A DNA stretch of 64,000 nucleotides from Gammaproteobacteria bacterium (GTDB lineage Bacteria; Pseudomonadota; Gammaproteobacteria; Steroidobacterales; Foliamicaceae). Made by a program: the position numbers and the translations under genes. Shown in pieces: positions 36,531 through 45,452 of this stretch. The notes beneath the pieces were generated by a model. It was not told the DNA's origin. It did not search any database and saw nothing but the letters and a program-made list of their open reading frames with translations. Positions within the stretch are counted from its first letter, which is position 1, and each line of letters begins with the position of its first letter. The DNA is taken from the NCBI GenBank assembly GCA_009845905.1, contig VXYS01000004.1, positions 277,285 through 341,284 of the forward strand, written 5' to 3'.

Positions 36531-37052
36531 TCAATTCTTCTTGCGCGGCGCCATCACCATCGTGAGCTGCCGCCCTTCCAGTTTCGGCTCCTGTTCCACC
36601 AGCGCGACTTCGCTCAGGTCCTCGCGCACCCGCTCCAGCAACTTCGCGCCCAGGTCCTGGTGCACCATTTCCCGTCCACGGAAGCGCAGGGTGATCTTGG
36701 TCTTGTCGCCGTGCTCCAGAAACCGCAACACGTTGCGCAACTTGACGTCGTAATCACCCTTGTCCGTGCCGGGACGCAGCTTGATCTCCTTGACCTGAAT
36801 CTGCTTCTGCCGCTTCCTTGCCGCGTGCGCCCGCTTGTTCTGCTCGAATACGTAGCGTCCGTAGTCGAGTATCTTGCAAACGGGAGGGGTGGCGTTGGGG
36901 TCCACTTCAACGAGGTCGAGACCTCGCTCCTGGGCGGTACGAAGCGCATCCTCGCGATTCATGACGCCGATCTGCTTGGAATCCTCGCCGATTACGCGAA
37001 GCTCGTAGGCTTCGATCTCCTCGTTGCGAAGAATCCGCTTCTTTTGAGCGAT
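36531..37052 (-). CDS. infC: Translation initiation factor IF-3 with AUC start codon
   Basis: 173 residues if started at the ATC at 37052. IF-3 sequence continues well upstream of the first ATG (36962): [20 protein letters not shown] matches the family N-domain. GGAGG (37061-37065) lies 8 nt before the ATC, the ideal distance. Non-AUG starts (AUU, AUC, AUA) are a known hallmark of infC and allow autoregulation, because IF-3 itself rejects them. The C-domain ([32 protein letters not shown]) is intact. Confidence 0.93.
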   Translation of the reverse strand: MAQKKRILRNEEIEAYELRVIGEDSKQIGVMNREDALRTAQERGLDLVEVDPNATPPVCKILDYGRYVFEQNKRAHAARKRQKQIQVKEIKLRPGTDKGDYDVKLRNVLRFLEHGDKTKITLRFRGREMVHQDLGAKLLERVREDLSEVALVEQEPKLEGRQLTMVMAPRKKN

Positions 37053-37108
37053 ATTGATATCCTCCGGGCAGCTAAGTTCTCATCAACGCCTTGCGGAGCG
37101 CCCGGTCC

Positions 37109-39004
37109 TCAAGCCGCTGTCCTGGCCATGAAATCATCTAGAGACATGGCGCCGAGATCGCCGTCCTCGCGGGACCGCACGGCTACGGTGCCCTCCCTGG
37201 CCTCACGATCACCGATCACCAGGAGGTAGGGAACACCCTGCAAAGTGTGGTCGCGGATTTTATAGCCTATCGTTTCGCTTCTCAAGTCGGCATCGGCGCG
37301 CAATCCCGCGTCCTGCAAGGCATTCAGCACCTGCCGGGCATAGGCCTCCTGGCGCTCGGTAATGGCCAGCACGACCGTCTGCACCGGCGCCAGCCAGAAC
37401 GGAAACTTGCCCGCGTAATGCTCGATCAGGATGCCGAAGAAGCGCTCCAGCGATCCCAGCAGGGCCCGGTGAATCATGATCGGCCTGCGCCGCGCTCCGT
37501 CGGCGGCGACGTATTCCAGTTCGAAGCGCTCCGGCAGATTGAAGTCGAGCTGCACGGTCGAGCACTGCCACTCGCGGCCGATGGCGTCGCGAATCTTGAT
37601 GTCGATCTTGGGTCCGTAGAAGGCGCCTCCGCCCGGATCGACCTCGTAGCCCATCCCCTTCTCGTTGAGGGCCGATTCCAGCGCGGCGGTCGCCCGGTCC
37701 CAGATTTCCGGCGTGCCGACGGCCTTCTCGGGCCGGGTCGCCAGCACGACGTTGAGTTCCTCGAAACCGAACGCCCCGAACAGCTCCAGCGCCAGGTCCA
37801 GGATCCGCAGGATCTCGTCGGCAATCTGGTCCTCGGTGCAGAAAATGTGGGCGTCGTCCTGGGTGAAGCCGCGCACCCGCATCAGTCCGTGCAGCGCACC
37901 GGACATCTCGCGCCGGTAAACGGTACCCAGTTCCGCCCAGCGCATCGGCAGTTCGCGGTGCGAGCGCAGCCGGTTGCGGTAGATGAGGATATGAAACGGG
38001 CAGTTCATGGGCCGTAACTGGTAGCCCCTGCCCTCCTCCTCCACCGGCGAATACATCGACTCGCGGTAGAAGTCGGTGTGGCCGGAGCGGTCCCAGAGGT
38101 CCTCCAGCGCGATGTGCGGCGTGTACAGCAGCTCGTAGCCGGCCTGCTCATGCCGCTCGCGCCAGAAATCCTCGATCACCCGGCGGATGCGGGCGCCTTT
38201 CGGATGCCAGAAGACCAGGCCGCCGCCGGCGTCCTCCTGGATGCTGAACAGGTCGAGATCGGTCCCGATGCGCCGGTGGTCGCGCTTTGCCGCTTCCTCC
38301 AGGCGCCTGAGGTAGGCCTTGAGCGACTTCGAATCGGCCCAGGCGGTGCCGTAGATGCGGCGCAGCTGCTCGTTCGACGAATCCCCGCGCCAGTAGGCGC
38401 CGGCGGTGCGGGTCAGCTTGAACGCCTTGAGGTGCCCGGTGGACGGCACGTGAGGGCCGCGGCAGAGGTCCTTCCATTCGCCCTGGCCGTACAGCGTGAT
38501 GGCCTCGTCCTCCGGAATGCCGGCGATGATCTCGGCCTTGTAGTGTTCGCCGATGGACCTGAAGAACTCCACCGCGTCGTCCCGGGCCAGAGTCTCCCGG
38601 GACACGGGCAGGTCGGCCTTCGCCAGTTCCTTCATGCGCTTTTCGATGCTCACGAGGTCTTCGGGAGTGAACCCGCGCTCGTAGGAAAAATCGTAGTAAA
38701 AGCCGTCCTCGATCACCGGGCCGATCGTGACCTGGGCGCCGGGGAACAGCTCCTGGACGGCCTGCGCCAGCAGGTGCGCGGTCGAGTGGCGCAGCACTTC
38801 CAGGCCGTCGGCGTCGCGGGCCGTCACGATCGCGACGTCGGCGTCGTTTACGATCCGGAAATCGGTGTCCACGAGCTGCCCGCCCACCCTTCCGGCCAGC
38901 GCCGCGCGCGCCAGGCCGGGGCCGATATCGGCGGCCACGTCGGCCACGCTGGGAGGCTCGTCGTAGGAGCGGCGGCTGCCGTCGGGAAGCGTTATTTCCG
39001 GCAT
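37109..39004 (-). CDS. thrS: Threonine-tRNA ligase
   Basis: 631 residues. It has an N-terminal TGS domain ([20 protein letters not shown]), an editing domain with [11 protein letters not shown], and a class II catalytic core with [13 protein letters not shown] (zinc Cys) and [20 protein letters not shown] (motif 3). The anticodon-binding domain begins at about residue 530. It is the first gene of the translation operon, followed by infC after 56 bp. Confidence 0.97.
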   Translation of the reverse strand: MPEITLPDGSRRSYDEPPSVADVAADIGPGLARAALAGRVGGQLVDTDFRIVNDADVAIVTARDADGLEVLRHSTAHLLAQAVQELFPGAQVTIGPVIEDGFYYDFSYERGFTPEDLVSIEKRMKELAKADLPVSRETLARDDAVEFFRSIGEHYKAEIIAGIPEDEAITLYGQGEWKDLCRGPHVPSTGHLKAFKLTRTAGAYWRGDSSNEQLRRIYGTAWADSKSLKAYLRRLEEAAKRDHRRIGTDLDLFSIQEDAGGGLVFWHPKGARIRRVIEDFWRERHEQAGYELLYTPHIALEDLWDRSGHTDFYRESMYSPVEEEGRGYQLRPMNCPFHILIYRNRLRSHRELPMRWAELGTVYRREMSGALHGLMRVRGFTQDDAHIFCTEDQIADEILRILDLALELFGAFGFEELNVVLATRPEKAVGTPEIWDRATAALESALNEKGMGYEVDPGGGAFYGPKIDIKIRDAIGREWQCSTVQLDFNLPERFELEYVAADGARRRPIMIHRALLGSLERFFGILIEHYAGKFPFWLAPVQTVVLAITERQEAYARQVLNALQDAGLRADADLRSETIGYKIRDHTLQGVPYLLVIGDREAREGTVAVRSREDGDLGAMSLDDFMARTAA

Positions 39005-39021
39005 CCGGCGATTGTACGCCG

Positions 39022-39117
39022 GTGCGCCGGCGCAGCTCGTTCCTTTGGCTGCGCCGGCGCTCGCTCGGGCCCCTGCGTCATGGGGCCCCGGGATCCCCCG
39101 CCGCTTCAGGGGGGAGG
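39022..39117. repeat. Cluster of GC-rich inverted repeats upstream of thrS
   Basis: GCGCCGGCGCAGC (39024-39036) and GCTGCGCCGGCGC (39048-39060) form a 13-bp perfect hairpin. GGCCCC-type and CCCCC/GGGGG repeats follow up to 39117. The spacer separates the end of the Spy-like gene from the thrS start, both on the minus strand. There is no T tract on either strand, so a simple intrinsic terminator is not shown; it may still slow or end upstream transcription. Confidence 0.5.
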
Positions 39118-39128
39118 GAGGGGTCTAT

Positions 39129-39608
39129 CTATTCGTCGGCGGCGGGGTTTTCGGATTGTTCCTGTTTGTAGCGATGCCGCATCATGCGCCGGGCCATGTC
39201 CCTTCTGCGCTCCATGCCGCGGCCCCAGCCTCTTCGCTCGGCGCCGCGCCGCATGGTCGCGCGCTCTCTCATGCCTTCGCGCATACCGGAGAGCTCGGCG
39301 TTCTGTTCTTCGGTCAGCACGGCGGACAGCCGTTCCCGGGTCGCCTCGTTGAGCGACCTGATCTGCTGCGACCGGGCCCGGCGTTGCTCGATGGCGGCCT
39401 TTCGCTCTTCCCTGGCCTGCTTCCTGAGTGCCTCGCGCTGCTCCTGCGCCTCGGCGAAGATCTCGTTGACCTGCGCCTTCTGCTCGTCATTCAACTCCAG
39501 CCTCTCGCCGAGCCACTCGGTCCGCTGGGCGGCAGGATCGTGGGCCTGGGCGGCCGTGGCGCCGAGCGCCAGGAACATGGCGGCGGACGTGGTCAGAATC
39601 TTCCTCAT
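39129..39608 (-). CDS. Spy/CpxP-like periplasmic protein
   Basis: 159 residues. A signal peptide (KILTTSAAMFLALGATAAQA) is followed by a highly charged helical protein. LNDEQKAQVNEIFAEAQEQR and LSAVLTEEQNAELSGM match the paired LTxxQ-type motifs of Spy/CpxP chaperones or metal-responsive CnrR/ZraP-like proteins. The C-terminus is Arg/Met-rich (RRDMARRMMRHRYK), which could bind metal. It stands alone, with GC-rich hairpins downstream. Confidence 0.7.
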   Translation of the reverse strand: MRKILTTSAAMFLALGATAAQAHDPAAQRTEWLGERLELNDEQKAQVNEIFAEAQEQREALRKQAREERKAAIEQRRARSQQIRSLNEATRERLSAVLTEEQNAELSGMREGMRERATMRRGAERRGWGRGMERRRDMARRMMRHRYKQEQSENPAADE

Positions 39609-39710
39609 CGGTCTGTCTCCCTTCTTCAGGTCATGGCCGTAACGGCCCGTCTCGCTCTATGGATGCCGCAAATCGCAAGACGGTTGCGTTCGCGTTGAAA
39701 CAGGCCCGGG

Positions 39711-40589
39711 TCAGTCTTCCGTGACGCGGCGCTCCTGCACCGTATCGAGATAGCCCGGCCCCCGGTCGAACTCGGGCGAGACGTCGAAAAGAGCGCTCCT
39801 CGCCCGGGCGTGGGCGATGTAGTCCTCGCCGAGGTCTTCGAGCGAGAACACCTTGGTGCTCTCGAAGTGCCAGACCATGTAGCCCTCCACGTCGGCCATG
39901 TCGAGCCAGCGGCTGAAGCTGCCGACGAACCAGCCGGTGCGCACGGCCGGAGACTGGACGGCGCTGCCGTCCAGGGCCACGTCGGCGGGTGCGAAGTAAG
40001 TGTGGGTTTCGAATATGGGCTGTGGCGCAAGCGGCGCGAACTTGTCGATTTCGAACAGGCGTATCGAACCGTTGTCCACCCGCCATTCCAGTTCCAGCGG
40101 CCGGTCGTCGTACATTTCCGGAAAGCGCTCCCGGCTGAACGGGAAGTAGCTGCCGTTGGGAGTGAATACCTCGCCGTCCCGGCGCCGCTGAACGGTCGGC
40201 TCAAGCGGGACGGTCCGACCCGTCAGCGGATTTTCAAAGGCATCGATGAAAGCGCCGGTGCCGGGATCGACGAAGAAATTGATGGACGAGGGAAAGCAGC
40301 GGTAGACTCCCTCCCCGTCGGGCCGCCACCAGGATCGCTGGCCGCCGCGGCTTTCGAGCAACGGCGTCACGCCTTCGGGGGTCAGGGCGAATATACGGCT
40401 GCCCCCCTGCCAGTAACTCTCCCCCCGGTCGGTGCGCCCGAGAATGCGCACCTTGGCGGCGTTCTGTTGGACCGGATCCGTCGGCAACTCCGGCGCGCTC
40501 CCGGCGGCGTGGGCCTCCCGCCAGGGCAGAACCGCGGGCCCCAGGCCCACGGCGGCAATCAACGCCGTCGCGTCCCGCCGTGTAACCAC
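39711..40589 (-). CDS. DUF1838-family exported protein (Tat-type signal)
   Basis: 292 residues. The N-terminus VTRRDATALIAAVGLGPAVL has the twin-arginine layout, so the folded protein is probably sent to the periplasm. The body (INFFVDPGTGAFIDAFENPL, EPTVQRRRDGEVFTPNGSYF, WFVGSFSRWLDMADVEGYMV) resembles DUF1838 proteins, which have no known activity. It is the last gene of the catabolic run and starts 3 bp after the preceding unknown exported protein, suggesting joint function. Family assignment is from memory of sequence character, not a search. Confidence 0.65.
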   Translation of the reverse strand: MVTRRDATALIAAVGLGPAVLPWREAHAAGSAPELPTDPVQQNAAKVRILGRTDRGESYWQGGSRIFALTPEGVTPLLESRGGQRSWWRPDGEGVYRCFPSSINFFVDPGTGAFIDAFENPLTGRTVPLEPTVQRRRDGEVFTPNGSYFPFSRERFPEMYDDRPLELEWRVDNGSIRLFEIDKFAPLAPQPIFETHTYFAPADVALDGSAVQSPAVRTGWFVGSFSRWLDMADVEGYMVWHFESTKVFSLEDLGEDYIAHARARSALFDVSPEFDRGPGYLDTVQERRVTED

Positions 40590-40592
40590 GTT

Positions 40593-41396
40593 TCAGGACC
40601 CCGTCTCGGTGATGTCCAGGCTGACCGTTTCGAAGATCGAGCCGTAGGCCGCGCCGAAAACCAGGTCCATGCGCAGCAGGATACGGTCCTCCTTGGTCAG
40701 CCACACCTTGGTGCCGCTCACCATCTCGAACTTGTCGGCCATGAAGGTCTTGCCGTCGGCGAGGGTGATCTCCTCCTCGCCGAGATACGTGTATTGAGAC
40801 AGGGCGATCACGCCGACCATCGTGCCGTGCAGGGTGCCGCCCATCCAGTAGATACCGTGAGGCTGCTTGCCGGACACATCGAAGTCGTAGTGGAGGAAAT
40901 GCAGCCCGTCGGCCGAGGCGGGACCGACGCCGATGGAATCCAGCCGGGCGAGGGCCTTTACTTCTTCCCGGATCATGCCCTCGCCCGCCCGTTCGAACTC
41001 GAGATCGGAAGCCGCCACGTCCACGCTGTCTTCGCGCTTCACGACATAGGCCGAGCCGATCACGCCGTCCCGGGTCCAGGTGTTGAGATAGGCCTCCCGC
41101 GTTTCGCCCTGCGGATCGACCCACACCATGGCGTGGCGGGCCTGGCCGAAGCGCATGTTGTCGGACACCACGTGCATGTAGCGGCTGCCGTCGCCGTGGA
41201 AATACATGGTCCAGTATTCGGTGGCGCAGCGGGCGTTGTCCCGCGACGGCTCCCGGCATTCGGTCGTGCCCCGGGCAATTTTGACGATGCCCGGCGAGCG
41301 GTCTTCGGGCTCGATGATTTCAACCTGGGCCGGTGCGTAAACGGGCGCCGAAAGAAGCGCCATGAAAACGAATGCGCTGAGAAATTGAGGACGCAT
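40593..41396 (-). CDS. Exported protein of unknown function
   Basis: 267 residues from the ATG at 41396, chosen for its signal peptide (FLSAFVFMALLSAPVYAPA) and a GGAGG upstream. The mature part is beta-rich with many Trp/Tyr (YWTMYFHGDGSRYMHVVSDN, HAMVWVDPQGETREAYLN, IYWMGGTLHGTMVGVIALSQ) and two Cys. No family was recognised. It lies between the cyclase-family and DUF1838 genes, so it probably acts on or carries the same pathway's compound in the periplasm (inference). Confidence 0.75.
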   Translation of the reverse strand: MRPQFLSAFVFMALLSAPVYAPAQVEIIEPEDRSPGIVKIARGTTECREPSRDNARCATEYWTMYFHGDGSRYMHVVSDNMRFGQARHAMVWVDPQGETREAYLNTWTRDGVIGSAYVVKREDSVDVAASDLEFERAGEGMIREEVKALARLDSIGVGPASADGLHFLHYDFDVSGKQPHGIYWMGGTLHGTMVGVIALSQYTYLGEEEITLADGKTFMADKFEMVSGTKVWLTKEDRILLRMDLVFGAAYGSIFETVSLDITETGS

Positions 41397-41442
41397 GGAC
41401 AGGGTTTCCTCCGTCGGTGGAATTGGCGGCGCAAGCCGCGCG

Positions 41443-42231
41443 TTATGCGGGAGCGGGGATGAGGGCGAGAACACGCAGGGGGCTGCCGGAACCTTCTTCC
41501 AGCTTGAGCGGCGCCGTGAACAGGACGGCGCCGGTGGGCGGCAGCCGGTCCAGGTTGTTCAGGCACTGCAGGCCGTACTTGCCGGCGCCGTGCATGTAGT
41601 AATGGCACGGGTAGGGCGGGTTCAGGCGTTGCGCCTGGCCGCTGTCGGTGCCGATGGTCTCGGTGCCGAAACCCAGCACGTCGCGCTCGTCGACCAGGAA
41701 GCGCACGCAATCCACGCCGGGACCCGGCGTGTGCTGGCCGATCTCGTCGTAGTTCTGAAACGCCACCGGATCGTTGACCCGGCGCGCCCAGCCGGTGCGC
41801 ATCAGCACCCAGGCGCCCGCCGGTATCCGGCCGTGACCGGCCTCCCATTCCTCCAGCCGCTCGCGGGTCAGCAGGAAGTCGGCGTCGCGCTCCGCGTCCG
41901 CGGTGCAATCCACCACGCAGGCCGGTGCGATCATGTGCTCGGGCGGAATCGTATCCACCGAATTGTTCGGCAACTCGCGCCCGGAAACCCAGTGGATCGG
42001 CGCATCGAAGTGCGTACCGGTGTGCTCGCACAGCGTGAAGTTGTTCCAGTACCAGGCGGGGCCGCGGCCGTCGTAGCGGGAAATCTCCTCGCTCCGGTAC
42101 GGCAGCGCCTGGCCCATTTCCGGCGGCAGGCTGAGCTGCGGAAAGGAGGGACTCAGCGTGTGCGTAAGGTCGACGACCCTGAGCTTGTCGTCGGCGATTC
42201 CCGCCAGCAGGTCCTGGAGCAGTCCGTTCAC
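41443..42231 (-). CDS. Cyclase-family (kynurenine formamidase-like) metal hydrolase
   Basis: 262 residues from the GTG at 42231, which overlaps the SDR stop (GTGA). An ATG at 42264 would extend 11 residues into the SDR gene and is less likely. CEHTGTHFDAPIHW is the HxGTHxDxPxH metal-binding motif of the cyclase family. GFGTETIGTDSG is the second conserved block. Members hydrolyse formamides or cyclic compounds such as isatin. In a catabolic operon it may open a ring or a lactone-like intermediate. Confidence 0.87.
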   Translation of the reverse strand: MNGLLQDLLAGIADDKLRVVDLTHTLSPSFPQLSLPPEMGQALPYRSEEISRYDGRGPAWYWNNFTLCEHTGTHFDAPIHWVSGRELPNNSVDTIPPEHMIAPACVVDCTADAERDADFLLTRERLEEWEAGHGRIPAGAWVLMRTGWARRVNDPVAFQNYDEIGQHTPGPGVDCVRFLVDERDVLGFGTETIGTDSGQAQRLNPPYPCHYYMHGAGKYGLQCLNNLDRLPPTGAVLFTAPLKLEEGSGSPLRVLALIPAPA

Positions 42232-42956
42232 AGCGTCAGTGAACCTACCGAGGTGCCGCCGCAAACGTAGAGCGCCTGCCCGGTCACGAAGCCATTGCCG
42301 CGGTCGAGGAAGAACAGGGCGGCGCGGGCGACGTCATCGGGACGGCCCAGCCGCCCGATCGGAATCGACGAAGCCACCTTGCCGGCGCGTTCGCTGCCCG
42401 GACGCACGACGTCGTCGAACATTTCGGTCTCGGCGATCGGCCCCGGCAGAATGGCGTTGGCCGTTACTTTCAGCGGCGCCAGTTCCAGCGCCCAGGTGCG
42501 CGCCAGGCCCAGCATGCCCGCCTTGGTGGACGCGTAGGCGGTGCGTTTGGCCAGCCCCACGACCGCGCGGCTGGACATCAGCACGATCCGGCCCCAGCCG
42601 GCGTCGCGCATGCAGTCGAGACTGGCCTGCACCATCGCTACCGCGGCGCCCATGTGCAGGCGCGCCAGCGCGTCCATGTCTTCCTGCGTGACTTCCGGCA
42701 GCGGCCGCTCGCGGATCACGCCCGCGTTGTGCACCAGGCGGTTTGCCGGAACGCTGCCTGCGGCTTCATCGAAGGCCTGCCGGGTCGCTTCGGGATCGGT
42801 GAGATCGACCGCTATCGATTTCACCGCGGCCGAGTCGGTCGCGGCGGGCCGGCGAGAGAAGCAGATCACTTCGCTGCCCTGTTCCACCAGCATGTCCACG
42901 AGACAGGCGCCAATGCCGGAGCTCGCGCCCGTCAGCCACACCCGGTCCCCGCTCAT
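42228..42956 (-). CDS. Short-chain dehydrogenase/reductase
   Basis: 242 residues from the ATG at 42956 (overlaps the DUF35-SDR stop by ATGA). Classical SDR: VWLTGASSGIGACL is the nucleotide-binding motif, IVLMSSRAVVG carries the catalytic Ser, and Tyr141/Lys145 the YxxxK motif (AYASTKAGM). The C-terminus IGRLGRPDDVARAALFFLDR is typical of FabG-like enzymes. It probably oxidises a hydroxyacyl intermediate of the operon's pathway. Confidence 0.93.
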   Translation of the reverse strand: MSGDRVWLTGASSGIGACLVDMLVEQGSEVICFSRRPAATDSAAVKSIAVDLTDPEATRQAFDEAAGSVPANRLVHNAGVIRERPLPEVTQEDMDALARLHMGAAVAMVQASLDCMRDAGWGRIVLMSSRAVVGLAKRTAYASTKAGMLGLARTWALELAPLKVTANAILPGPIAETEMFDDVVRPGSERAGKVASSIPIGRLGRPDDVARAALFFLDRGNGFVTGQALYVCGGTSVGSLTL

Positions 42957-44203
42957 GCGGTTTGCGACTCCAGCGCCAGTTCGCGCTCCAGCACCTTGGG
43001 GTTGTCCTTCCATCGCTCCAGCCATTCCTTCGCCACGTCCCCCGGAAACAGGTCCTCGACGCCGTCGCGCAGTCCCTGAACGACGTCCCTCGCCAGCCGT
43101 TCCGGCGCCAGCTTTGGGGGCGGCAGCGTCTGGTTCCATTCCTCGTCGATGGGGCCGGGGAAAACGTTCACGACCCGGATTCCGGCGTCCTGCATCTCCG
43201 CGCGCAGGCACTGGGACAGCGACAGCGCCGCCGCCTTCGAGGCCGAATACGTGCCCTGCGGCGGGTAGTTGCTCAGCGCATAGACGCTCAGCACGTTTAC
43301 CCATGCCGTGGCCGCCGCGCCGCCGTCCGCGCCGCGCGAGCGCATTGCCGGGCCGAAAGCCTGGGCCAGGCGCAACAGCCCCAGGTAATTGACTTCCATT
43401 TCGCGCCGGGCCAGCTCCGCCCCGCCACTGCCTTCAATGCCCTGGGTCCGGTGCACCTCGGCATTGTTGATGAGAATGTCCACCCGCCCGCCGATCTCCG
43501 CGCCGATGCGCTTGATGCCGCGTTCGTCGGTCAGGTCCAGAGGTATTACGGTGACCTGATCCAGCTTCTCGATGGCATCCTGGCCCGCATACTTCTTCCA
43601 GGGCTCGGCCTGGCCCACCCAGATGACGGACGCGCCGGCCGCCGCGAGCTCCCGGACCAGAGCCTGGCCGACCCGGCTCTTGCCGTCGGTCACCAGCACC
43701 TTGCGGTGTTCGGGGTCGCAGGAAAATTCCCCGTGACGTGGATCCGTGCTCATGTCTCCCAGTTCGTCCGCGGGGAGCGCCACCAGCACGCCTCGGCCCG
43801 CCTTGTCCAGTTTAGCCGTAACGCGGACGGCGGCGGGCGGCGGCGGGCAATCGCGGTGCAGGTGCGCGACGACCACCGGCCCTTCCGCGAGCCGTGTCAA
43901 TCCCAGTCTCCAGGGCAGGCGCTCGCGATAGAAAGGATCGTTGCTGTGGTGCAGGGTCGTGTGCGCCAGCAGCTCGCCGCGGCCCGACATCGGCGTCCAG
44001 AGCAGCTCCTCGGAGAGGCACGCCCGGCAACTGTCCGCCGGCGGGTACTGCACCTGGCCGCAGGACTCGCAACGCTGCAGCGCAAACCGCCCCTCCGCCG
44101 CCTGCGCCGTCAGGCCCAGTGCCGTGCGGCTGCGCGGCATCGGCGGCGTCAGCGGCTGCCGCGTGCGCAGGATGGGGTTCTTGAGGCGGGGTCTGGCGCG
44201 CAT
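42953..44203 (-). CDS. DUF35 (zinc-ribbon/OB) - SDR fusion protein
   Basis: 416 residues with two unrelated domains. Residues about 28-150 are a DUF35 acyl-CoA-associated module: a rubredoxin-like zinc ribbon with Cys45, Cys48, Cys59 and Cys62, then an OB fold (SGRGELLAHTTLHH, PVVVAHLHRD). From about 165 it is an SDR with an altered nucleotide motif (VLVTDGKSRVGQAL) and Tyr319/Lys323 (TYSASKAAALS). DUF35 proteins usually pair with a thiolase-fold partner, which is encoded directly upstream here (3-bp gap). Confidence 0.88.
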   Translation of the reverse strand: MRARPRLKNPILRTRQPLTPPMPRSRTALGLTAQAAEGRFALQRCESCGQVQYPPADSCRACLSEELLWTPMSGRGELLAHTTLHHSNDPFYRERLPWRLGLTRLAEGPVVVAHLHRDCPPPPAAVRVTAKLDKAGRGVLVALPADELGDMSTDPRHGEFSCDPEHRKVLVTDGKSRVGQALVRELAAAGASVIWVGQAEPWKKYAGQDAIEKLDQVTVIPLDLTDERGIKRIGAEIGGRVDILINNAEVHRTQGIEGSGGAELARREMEVNYLGLLRLAQAFGPAMRSRGADGGAAATAWVNVLSVYALSNYPPQGTYSASKAAALSLSQCLRAEMQDAGIRVVNVFPGPIDEEWNQTLPPPKLAPERLARDVVQGLRDGVEDLFPGDVAKEWLERWKDNPKVLERELALESQTA

Positions 44204-44206
44204 GGC

Positions 44207-45370
44207 TCAGGAGCGGGCAAGGACCGCGGCGGCGCTGCACAGGCCGCGGTCGTAGTTGATCATGCCGAAACCGGAAACCGCGCCATGCCTGGCGTCGGCA
44301 ACCTGCTTCCCCAGCGGGCGTCCAAGGAGCTGGCGCAATGCCTCCACCAGCCCAAGGAACCCGCCGGCGGCGCCCGCCTGGCCCATCGACAACTGGCCGC
44401 CGCAGGTGTTCAGCGGACAGTCGCCGTCATGAGCGAATTCATGCGCGCGAATGAAAGCCGCGCCCTCGCCGGACGGACAGAAGCCCAGTTCCTCGATCTG
44501 CATCAGCGTGATCACCGGGTAGTCGTCATAAGCCTGGAAGAAATCCATGTCGCCCGGGCCCACGCCCGCCTGCGCCCAGAGTTCGTCGCGGTCCAGCGCC
44601 CAACCCCCGCACACCTGCACCGGGTCGTCGGGAAAGGCGTTGTGCCGCTCGATCGCGCCGAGCAGCCGCACGGAGTCCAGACCCAGAGCCTCGGCGCGCT
44701 CCGCCGTCATGACCAGGTAGCCGTCGGCCCCCGCGCAGGGCATGACGCAGTCGAACAGGTGCAGCGGTTCGGCTATGACCCGCGCGCCGAGGTAGTCCTC
44801 AAGATCGAGCGGCTTGCGCAGCAGCGCATAAGGGTTGTCCATGGCGTTGCGCCGCTGGGCCACGCACAGCTTGCCGAAGTCCTCCCGCTCGACGCCGTAC
44901 TGCCGCATCCACCAGTCGGTGATGAAGGCGAAGCTGGCGTTGGGGCCGCCCGATCCGTACGGATAGACGGCGTCCTGGGCGAACCGGCTGAAGGTGGAAA
45001 GCGTGCGCCGGAACGTGTCCACGTGATTGGTGTCGCCGGCGATACAGGCGACGATCTCCGCGTCGCCCGCCTGCACCGCGCGGGCCGCCCGCCGAAGACA
45101 GACGACGCCGGAGGCGCCTCCCATGGGCACGTGGTCCAGCCAGCGCAACGACATGCCCAGGTGCTGCGTCAGGCCCACGGCGGTGTCGGGGCCCAGCGTG
45201 AAGCTGGATATGCCCAGGCCGTCAATGTCGTCTTTCTTCAGCCCGCTGTCCTTCAGCAGCGCCGCCAGCGCCCGGGCGATCCACCAGTGCGCGTCGCGCG
45301 TGGAGTAGCGCCGGTACGGAACCGTCACCGGCGCGACCAGCGCAACGCCTTCGTAATCGTGCCGGCTCAT
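44207..45370 (-). CDS. Thiolase-fold protein without thiolase catalytic residues (Ltp2-like)
   Basis: 387 residues from the ATG at 45370; the open extension to 45406 lies in a repeat. The fold is that of SCP2-type thiolases (ALLKDSGLKKDDIDGLGISS, AYDDYPVITLMQIEELGFCP). The nucleophilic Cys position is Gly85 (MGGASG in place of C-x-S-G). The usual GHP histidine motif reads SMGQAGAAGG, and the C-terminal CxG is GMINYDRG. Claisen chemistry is therefore unlikely. Such proteins partner DUF35 and act as retro-aldolases in sterol side-chain degradation, the best model here. Confidence 0.85.
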   Translation of the reverse strand: MSRHDYEGVALVAPVTVPYRRYSTRDAHWWIARALAALLKDSGLKKDDIDGLGISSFTLGPDTAVGLTQHLGMSLRWLDHVPMGGASGVVCLRRAARAVQAGDAEIVACIAGDTNHVDTFRRTLSTFSRFAQDAVYPYGSGGPNASFAFITDWWMRQYGVEREDFGKLCVAQRRNAMDNPYALLRKPLDLEDYLGARVIAEPLHLFDCVMPCAGADGYLVMTAERAEALGLDSVRLLGAIERHNAFPDDPVQVCGGWALDRDELWAQAGVGPGDMDFFQAYDDYPVITLMQIEELGFCPSGEGAAFIRAHEFAHDGDCPLNTCGGQLSMGQAGAAGGFLGLVEALRQLLGRPLGKQVADARHGAVSGFGMINYDRGLCSAAAVLARS

Positions 45371-45375
45371 GCGGC

Positions 45376-45446
45376 CCCAGGAGGGTAGGCCTCTCGCCTT
45401 CCCCAAGGGCGGGACGCCGCGGGGGTCATGCCCTCGCTTCCCAGGG
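45376..45446 (-). repeat. CCTGGGAGCGA intergenic repeat, copy 2 (inverted, degenerate)
   Basis: On the minus strand CCTGGGAAGCGAGGGCATG aligns with copy 3 (53855) with one inserted base, and the inner GGCG-GGA-CGCC hairpin is kept. The outer stem is partly decayed. It lies between the acyl-CoA ligase and the thiolase-fold gene, immediately before the latter's ATG at 45370. Confidence 0.7.
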
Positions 45447-45452
45447 GGCCGA

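Noticed and set aside
39024..39060. Intrinsic terminator at the 13-bp GC hairpin
   Set aside because: No T tract follows on either strand, so it is listed only as an inverted repeat.
44207..45370. Acetyl-CoA acetyltransferase
   Set aside because: The nucleophilic Cys, the GHP His and the final Cys are all missing.
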